From assembly GCF_025370935.1 (NCBI RefSeq), contig NC_133482.1, positions 16,555,605 through 16,619,604 of the forward strand: 64,000 nucleotides of DNA. The letters are read 5' to 3'. The notes under the pieces were generated by a model. The model was not told where the DNA came from, did not search any database, and saw only the letters and a list, made by a program, of their open reading frames with translations. Shown here piece after piece: positions 57,901-64,000 of the stretch. Each line of letters begins with the position of its first letter. The stretch's first letter is position 1. This DNA comes from Choristoneura fumiferana. Its lineage: Eukaryota; Arthropoda; Insecta; Lepidoptera; Tortricidae. Made by a program: the position numbers and the translations under genes.

Positions 57901-57938
57901 ATGAATGACGAGATGGATAAGGTAACAACGGAAATTTG
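57901..57938 (+). other. Exon-like leader start with splice donor inside the LTR element
   Basis: ATG at 57901 reads M-N-D-E-M-D-K-V-T-T-E-I-W before a TGA, but a consensus donor (TTTG|GTGAGT, GT at 57939) lies just before that stop. Splicing would carry 12 codons plus two bases into a later exon. No matching 3' exon was found in the interior. It could be a remnant of an ancestral gag leader or a captured host first exon. Confidence 0.3.
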
Positions 57939-58989
57939 GTGAGTTTTCTTTTTATCATTCGGCTCTATTTTAAACTTATTTTTCTTTCACTTGGTTATCC
58001 GTTTAACCCAAGAGTTGTGTTAAGTGAATTGATCAGTACTGAGAACATTCGTTTAGCGTAAGAAATTATACTTTGCTGGTAATATAATTACCTACGCGTT
58101 GAAGAAATCGTAAGCTCATGGGTTCAGTCTTAAGCGACTGGTTGCCGAAAACAAAAACAATGAGTTCATTCTATACGCCACACTTAGTAAGTGTATTTAG
58201 AGAACTTTATATTATGAATATGGATGTGGTACATGTTCCTTGGCATGTACATGAACACTTGCAATATCAGTGTTTGCATGATGCATAATTAATTACATTA
58301 TTATAAAGACGAAAGCGTAATTTTCAGTTATTGCAGACTGCAATTTGTAGTAACAGTCTTACTCTTAAGGACACTTGAGTTACCAATGCATTGTGGTCAC
58401 GCCTTCATACAACAGTGGTTGTATTTCAACCAATGTTACCTATTTGCATTAAAAATGTCAACAGATAGAACTAAACATTTACTACGACCCTTACCTAACT
58501 TTGTGACCTGAAATTAATGTGAATCCGGATAATTAATGCTTCTTTTCATGGTTGTGATGTATGGATTGGATGTTATTTAAAGCGTATTTAGCAAAACTGA
58601 GCTTGTTACCCAGAAACCTTGAGTATTTAACATGTTTGTTTTTAGCTTATGTGGTACCTCAATAACACATTTGAGAGTGTCATGGTGTGATATCTTTGAT
58701 GGGTATTAGCAAAGATTTTGTTTAGTTACATGACAAATTTTATTTATTTAATTTTTGTAAATTTCACTCCTTAGTAAAAAAAAAGAAGTTTATGTGGCTC
58801 ATTGATTTATTTGAGTTTTGTCTTTTGCCGCGATTTCTGTGCAATGTGAACTTTTGTGATATCAAATAATGCAGTTTTGTGTTGCTTGTGAGTAAAGAGA
58901 GATTACAGAGAGTTACTACAGACTAAATTATTGCTACTACTACAAAATCAAGTTAGTACAAACAATATTACTGTACTGCTACTGTAAAC

Positions 58990-59115
58990 AACATAAAGTC
59001 GCATCTGCAGTGCCCTGGTGTCGCGGATGTTTTGTGGGTGGTGGTGGTCTACTTGCCGTCGGGGGACCCACTTGCTCCTTTGCCGTCCGGTCGAGTAAAG
59101 AAGAAAAAAAAAGAA
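58990..59115 (+). mobile_element. Family C fragment inside the LTR element
   Basis: GTCGCGGATGTTTTGTGGGT, GGACCCACTTGCTCCTTTGC and CGTCCGGTCGAGTAAAG are the family C 3' end with many A-to-G type differences, then an A/G-rich tail. Confidence 0.6.
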
Positions 59116-60576
59116 GAAAATACAAGTTACTAATGTTTTTTCCACTACAATCAACTTCTTTTCAAGAGTTAATTACTTGAATAGAGAGTCAATGATTTGG
59201 GTATTGATGAAAAGGGGGGGATGACTTTTTGTAGTCGCTTAATTTTTTGAGAGCAATACAAAAAAAAAAGTGTTGCTGCTTGCAATCAACTACATACCAA
59301 GGTCTGTCAGTATCAAAAAAAAAAAAAAAAAAAAACAATTGTTATGCTAAGTTTACACAACTCTGACAAATCTATGTTGAATTACTTCAAAAAACAGGAT
59401 AAATCAAAATCATTCAATTTAATGCAAAAACAGAACTTAGCTTCTTATCGGGAAAACATCTGCGTTGTCAAATTAATGATTCTCAGTTTCTGAATTTAAT
59501 AAAAAAAAACTGCTGAATGTGTTAGCTAAATAAACTGACATTGTTTTATTCTAGTTTCTTTATAAATGTGTGACATTTGCTATCAAAAACTTAGCAAATA
59601 ATGAATAGTGTTTTGTTGGAATTTTTTTGAGTTGAGTTACTGTACTTTACTGTGTTTGGGTTACATACAAGGCTTTATGCCGAGTAATCTGGTTATAATT
59701 ATAACAACATAGCCTTTTTTTATTCCGAACTGGTAGTTTATTTCTACTATTTCTGTGTATTTTGTTATAAAATGTCTATAAGTTCTGTGTGTCTTTTGGC
59801 ATGAGCCTCCTCCAACTACCTCCATTGCACTCTGTCGGCTGCAGCTCTGGTCTGGTGTGGCCCCAGGGCTAGGCGGAGGTTGTCTTCCTTTCTTGTTGGT
59901 TAGAGTATGGGAGTGATCTGGTTAGGGCACAGGTTTTTGAGACCTAGCTATGTGTGGTTTGTGCAATTCACTTTTTTTCTATTAGTGATATAGGTACTGA
60001 AATTGATTGACATTGTGGAATTGCTAATTAATCAATAGAAGCTGGGAATTCCTCATAATTTTTGCTCTGAGTGTGTATGGTCTGCTAATGTTATTTTTGT
60101 TTGTCAATAATGGTTTTCTGTAAATAATTAACCATTTCCTGAGAGGTACTGGATAATGATGATATTTTGTCTTGCAATCAATTTGATAATTTTGTTGGTT
60201 GGTGGACGGACACAGATATTGATGTAGATAGAGTTATGGCAGCAGAAGGAAAAGACAAATCTGATCAGCTGGATATGAGAGGGTGCGGTTTGGTATTAAT
60301 GTTTTAGAATGAGATAATTGTGGTGTAAGGGATCTAAGCTCAAGCCTCACCTGTAAGTTTGCGACCGTTTGGAGATGGTGCCTGTGGGTAAAGTGCTGGA
60401 CGGTGTGAGTGTGGCAATGGCAACTTGCAACTGGCAAGTGATTCAGATTATTTGGAAAATGTAAGATCTTAAATTCATGTTGAAGATTTCTGTATTGTAG
60501 AGTATCTGTTGGAGCTGTTGTTTTCTAACAATGTTACAAAAAAAAAGTATTTTTACCTATTGAAAGAAAAAAGAGT

Positions 60577-61265
60577 GGTGGAGTCACAGGGATGACTCTG
60601 AGGAAAGTCACAGGGATGACTTATAGGAGAGTCACAGGGATGACTTATAGGAGAGTCACAGGGATGACTCGTAGGAAAGTCACAGGGATGACTTGTAGGA
60701 CAGTCACAGGGATGACTTATAGGAGAGTCACAGGGATGACTCGTAGGAAAGTCACAGGGATGACTTGTAGAAGAGTCACAGGGATGACTCGTAGGAAAGT
60801 CACAGGGATGACTTGTAGGACAGTCACAGGGATGACTAGTAGGAGAGTCACAGGGATGACTCGTAGGAAAGTCACAGGGATGACTTTTAGGAGAGTCACA
60901 GGGATGACTCATAGGAAAGTCACAGGGATGACTTGTAGGAGAGTCACAGGGATGACTCGTAGGAAAGTCACAGGGATGACTGGTAGGCAAGTCACAGGAT
61001 GACTTGTAGGAGTCACAGGGATGACTCGTAGGAAAGTCACAGGGATGACTGGTAGGAGAGTCACAGGGATGACTCCTAGGAAAGTCACAGGGATGACTGG
61101 TAGGAAAGTCACAGGGATGACTGGTAGGAGTCACAGGGATGACTCGTAGGTAAGTCACAGGGATGACTGGTAGGGAAGTCACAGGGATGACTGGTAGGAA
61201 GTCACAGAGATGATTTGTAAGAATGTCACAGGGATGACTAGTAGCGGAGTCACAGGGATGACTCG
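60577..61265. repeat. 24-bp minisatellite inside the LTR element
   Basis: About 29 tandem units based on GTCACAGGGATGACTCGTAG plus GAAA. Units vary mainly after GATGACT (CG, TG, TA, GG) and in the last bases (GGAAA, GGAGA, GGACA), often alternating in pairs. A few units lose 1-2 bases near 60998-61010 and after 61120. Each unit holds the small inverted repeat AGTCA-N6-TGACT. Because 24 is a multiple of 3, frames stay open for over 600 nt on the minus strand and about 400 nt on the plus strand without being genes. Confidence 0.95.
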
Positions 61266-61606
61266 TAAGAGAGCCATAAGAATGAAAGGAAAAGAGAAAA
61301 ATAAATGGCTGCTGAAATAAGCATGACTGGTAGTTAAGTCACAGAAATGGAATAATGGTTGGTTCTCTCTCTCTCTTTCTGTCTCTCTCTCGTTTTCACT
61401 CATCTTTAAGTAATACTATACGGAATTTATCAGAATAATGTCTAATACTATTGTTACTGATTTTGATTTGTGTGTGTGTGTGCGTAATTTTGTTTTGTTT
61501 TGTGTGTGTGTTGTGGTCAGAAGTGGCCGAGCGAATATTATGATGTGCTATTGTGTCGATTGTTGCAGATTAAACACACGAGGACGTGTTTCTTGTAGGA
61601 TGGCCG
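61266..61606. other. LTR element, 3' interior
   Basis: Holds a (CT)n-rich patch near 61365-61390, a (TG)n patch near 61470-61510, and the segment AGATTAAACACACGAGGACG shortly before the 3' LTR. No coding frame is supported. Confidence 0.5.
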
Positions 61607-62048
61607 TGTAGAAATATGAGTATGGTCCTTGTATAGTCATTACTATGTGTGGTTTATTAAGGATTGGCATTATAGCACTTACGAAACGCCAGTGTTGCCA
61701 TGCGTGGCGCGCTTGACAGAGCCTGAGATCTGGACGCGGGAAAAGCGATCGTCAATTGTCAGTTTGTAAAAGAAGTCTGGCCCGAGTCGACAGTCTCAGG
61801 AACTGTTACGCGTTTCTTTATTATTTAGCTAGGCTTTTCCTTAAGTTATTGTGAATCGTTATGATAGCTGGCATTTCTAAGATTTCAGTGAACGAGTGTC
61901 GTATTGTTTTGGTTTTATCTTGACCACAATTAGTGGACTTTTGTTAGTTCTTCAAAATAGTTTCATTCTCTGCCCGAATCCCACTTGTTATGCCCACATT
62001 GATCATGTTACGGTCGGATCCCGGCTCTCTAAGTCCTATCTTACGACA
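61607..62048 (+). repeat. 3' LTR
   Basis: Matches 56772-57212 from TGTAGAAAT to TTACGACA. It is preceded by AGGATGGCCG, the likely plus-strand priming region. An open frame at 61896-62174 runs from the LTR into the flanking minisatellite and is not a gene. Confidence 0.92.
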
Positions 62049-62265
62049 TATATTATACGTCCCACTGCCAGACATATACTATACGTCCCACTGCTAGAAA
62101 TCTATTATACGTCCCACTGCTACACATCTATTATACGTCCACTACTAAACATCTATTATACATGCCACTGCTAGACATATATTATACGTCCACTGCTAGA
62201 CATATATCATACGTCCCACTGCTAGACATCTATTATACGTCCCACTGCTAGACATCTATTATAAT
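62049..62265. repeat. 26-bp minisatellite, copy 2, left part
   Basis: Same unit as 30690-31081, about eight copies. It begins directly at the 3' LTR, so the LTR element sits at the left edge of the array. It is interrupted on the right by a LINE fragment. Confidence 0.93.
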
Positions 62266-62411
62266 AAAATATAATAAATTCATTTATTCGGGCAACTTGG
62301 CCCATACAATAAATACCTTACAGACTAACATCATATTTATATCATATTTAAACCTAATTTGGTGACAAAAGGCGTGACCCCGTTGAGTCACCGTCCCCGA
62401 CGTCGCATTCA
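62266..62411 (-). mobile_element. Short 5'-truncated LINE 3' end inserted in the minisatellite
   Basis: Absent from copy 1. On the minus strand it ends with AATAAATGAATTTATTATA, an A/T-rich tail typical of non-LTR retrotransposon 3' ends. It contains CAACGGGGTCACGCC upstream. No coding frame remains. Confidence 0.6.
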
Positions 62412-62608
62412 CGTCCCACTGCTAGACATCTATTATACGTCCCAATGCTAGACATCTATTATACGTCCCACTGCTACACATCTATTATACGTCCCACTAC
62501 TAGACATTATTATACGTCCCACTGCTAGACATCTATGATACGCCTCACTGCTAGAAATCTATTATACGTCCCACTGCTAGACATATTATACGTCCCACAG
62601 CTAGCACG
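62412..62608. repeat. 26-bp minisatellite, copy 2, right part
   Basis: Continuation of the array after the inserted LINE fragment. About seven to eight units, two of them shortened (GACATTATTATACG and GACATATTATACG). It ends with the same CACAGCTAGCACG unit as copy 1. Confidence 0.93.
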
Positions 62609-62707
62609 TATATTATTCTGAAAAACTGCTTAAGAGACCACAGCTCAATCAAACCAATACAAATATTATTTTCTAATTCCCACAGACTGAAAATGTGGAG
62701 AAAACTG

Positions 62708-63476
62708 GGTCTGCGCGTTTCCACCTGAGATGAGCGCAGATGCGTTGCGAGGAATTTTCTTGTTATGGACCAATAGGAATGCTTCATTTACGAATCCTAT
62801 GCATCTCCAGTGGAAACAGCTCAGTGGAGCGAGGTTATTCTATATGCTAAACAAAGGAAGGATATGTGCGAGAAATGTGTTGCTAAGTACTTAGTCAATG
62901 CCTATATTCTGTTTGTTCTAACATGATTCAAATGACAGATGCCAAACGGACGTAACTAGAGTCCCTCCTACTGTTACGCAAACTATCGATACTTTTGAGT
63001 GTTACCTAGTGCTAAAAGTGGCAATAGCATTATTTGTTTTAAACGTTACACTATCGAGCTGTCTTACTTGAATTTTAAAATATAATTTATTCAACACTTG
63101 GAGTGTCACTTTCCGACTCAGCCGAATAATCTTGCAAATTAATAGTAAGTTCGTTAATTTCACCGCTTTTATTTTCACCTCTATTTGTGGTCTATTGAAA
63201 AAACATTGTGGAGGCGTTCATTAAAGAAAGTAAGTTATATAACACAGTGCTTACGCAGTAACTTATTTGTCAGCGAAATTAAAGATCAAATATTCGAACA
63301 ATCGGTTTTTATGTGATTTCATTTTTTCAAGCTTTATACTGTTGGAAAAAAATTGTTAGCACCTTACAAAGTTACACAATCATCATGTGTTATTTGAATC
63401 GTGTTAGAACAATAGAGTATAGCTACCTCGCATACTGGTGGAAATAGTCGCAACATCTCTGGTGGAGGCGTAGCCT
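62708..63476. mobile_element. GCGTTTCCACC-family element, copy 2
   Basis: Same ends as 31181-32006. About 47 bp near the right end are missing (GTCGCAACATCTCTGGTGG). Confidence 0.65.
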
Positions 63477-64000
63477 AATGATGAATAAGAGCAATCGCTT
63501 ATTAAGAGGAAATCCGTGTCTGATACTAAATAACCGAAGCGCGAAGAAAGACCTGATACTAAACTTCAAGATATACAACTAGAGTATTGAAGTCTGAAGT
63601 AACTTCAAAGAAAGTACATTATAGTTGAGAGCACAATCGAACCGCTATCATAAAAACATACATTTAACTCAAGAAAACTTCCTAAAGGAAGCTTGAGCTC
63701 GGGGTGAAACGGTTTTTTAAAAAAACACAGGGGAGAGCTTTAGAAGTTCAGAACAAGGGTATTCTCAGTTACAATAAAGATGTTAAATTGATTTTTCATG
63801 TCCCCGTTTGCTTTTTCGGCCCGTTTTTTTTATTTAGAAGTCCGCGGATTCAATTGAGATTTTTAATCGTTAAGAGTTTTAATGATGTTACTTCGGGAAA
63901 GCTAGGATGGCTTGGAGTTTAACAAAGATGACGATACACTGTGTGCTGCAGGTTAGAGGTTTTTTTTATTATTAAATGAAATGTCGTTTTATTGATTCTG

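Larger units (their letters stand above)
57213..60576. other. LTR element interior, non-coding
   Basis: AT-rich sequence with many short homopolymers, including an A run at 59313-59335. No retroviral-type domain is seen in six frames. It contains a diverged LINE 3' fragment (58990-59115) and a stretch at 59795-59910 weakly resembling the RTE 3' region on the minus strand. Intron-like text (poly-T then AG) occurs, but no exon can be supported. Confidence 0.6.
56772..62048. mobile_element. Young LTR retrotransposon without gag-pol (LARD-like, non-autonomous)
   Basis: Two direct terminal repeats of 441-442 bp begin TGTAGAAAT and end TTACGACA, with canonical TG...CA ends. They bracket a 4.4-kb interior. 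A putative primer-binding region (TCAGAAGTGGTCCGAACGGG) follows the left LTR and AGGATGGCCG precedes the right LTR. The flanking TATA on both sides fits a 4-bp or longer target duplication, but the target is AT-repetitive so its length is ambiguous. Copy 1 of the duplication is the empty site. No gag, protease, reverse transcriptase or integrase motif is visible in any interior frame. Known: LTR elements lacking coding capacity (LARD/TRIM) move with partner enzymes. The superfamily (copia or BEL/Pao) is unresolved. Confidence 0.9.
53115..64000 (+). repeat. Segmental duplication, copy 2 (interrupted by an LTR element)
   Basis: Direct repeat of 27026-32531. The offset is about 26.0-26.1 kb left of the LTR insertion and about 31.5 kb right of it. 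The LTR element (56772-62048) and a ~146-bp LINE fragment (62266-62411) are present only here, so both inserted after the copies separated. A ~47-bp deletion near 63450 (equivalent to 31938-31985) and a lost hairpin near 53250 (equivalent to 27160-27190) also distinguish the copies. It begins immediately after an 894-N gap, so an assembly origin cannot be excluded. Confidence 0.95.

Noticed and set aside
60553..61182. 209-codon minus-strand frame with Cys/His/Pro-rich repeats
   Set aside because: Pure translation of the 24-bp minisatellite. The opposite strand is open too, and there is no start context or conserved flank.
61896..62174. 92-codon frame starting in the 3' LTR
   Set aside because: Its second half is minisatellite (I-I-R-P-L-L-x-I-Y-Y-T repeats) beyond the element boundary.

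Overview
The window looks like nuclear DNA from a lepidopteran (moth or butterfly). This is inferred from its repeats: tRNA-headed SINEs, Helitron-like ends of the ...GCAAAAGCTAGT type, RTE-type LINE 3' ends with (GATGAT)n tails, and several interspersed families I know from moth genomes. It is AT-rich and almost free of host coding sequence. No open frame outside repeats is long enough to be a confident intronless gene. There are no rRNA genes, no convincing functional tRNA gene and no CRISPR array. Two runs of N (42515-42614 and 52221-53114) mark assembly gaps, so this is a scaffold piece.

Layout. Positions 1-26 kb are a mosaic of dead repeats: RTE fragments, two SINE families, a poly(A)-tailed LINE family, Helitron-like pieces, hairpin-forming MITEs, and one tRNA-like module held inside a 63-bp-arm palindrome (16783-16983). 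Positions 27026-32531 are the first copy of a segmental duplication. It contains a LINE 3' end, a SINE, a hammerhead-like hairpin module, a TA-flanked hairpin MITE and a 26-bp minisatellite. Just downstream, at 33321-33441, is the best host coding sequence in the window: a GC-rich first coding exon with a signal peptide and a clean splice donor. Positions 33.5-52 kb are again repeats, including a tandemly duplicated Helitron-like segment around an AT tract and several nested insertions. From 53115 to the right edge the second copy of the duplication runs in the same orientation. It is split by a young 5.28-kb LTR element (56772-62048) and by a short LINE insertion in the minisatellite.

The most unusual object is that LTR element. 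Its two ~441-bp LTRs are almost identical, yet its 4.4-kb interior has no gag-pol frame. It carries instead a 38-nt leader exon-like start with a consensus splice donor, and a ~29-unit, 24-bp minisatellite whose period keeps frames open on both strands. This fits a LARD-type non-autonomous retrotransposon. The duplication puts a second copy of the signal-peptide exon about 790 bp beyond the right edge. The alternative is an uncollapsed haplotype joined across the 894-N gap. No operon or pathway can be described: apart from the exon at 33321 and a weaker orphan exon at 25232, the content is mobile-element debris and unassigned intergenic or intronic DNA.
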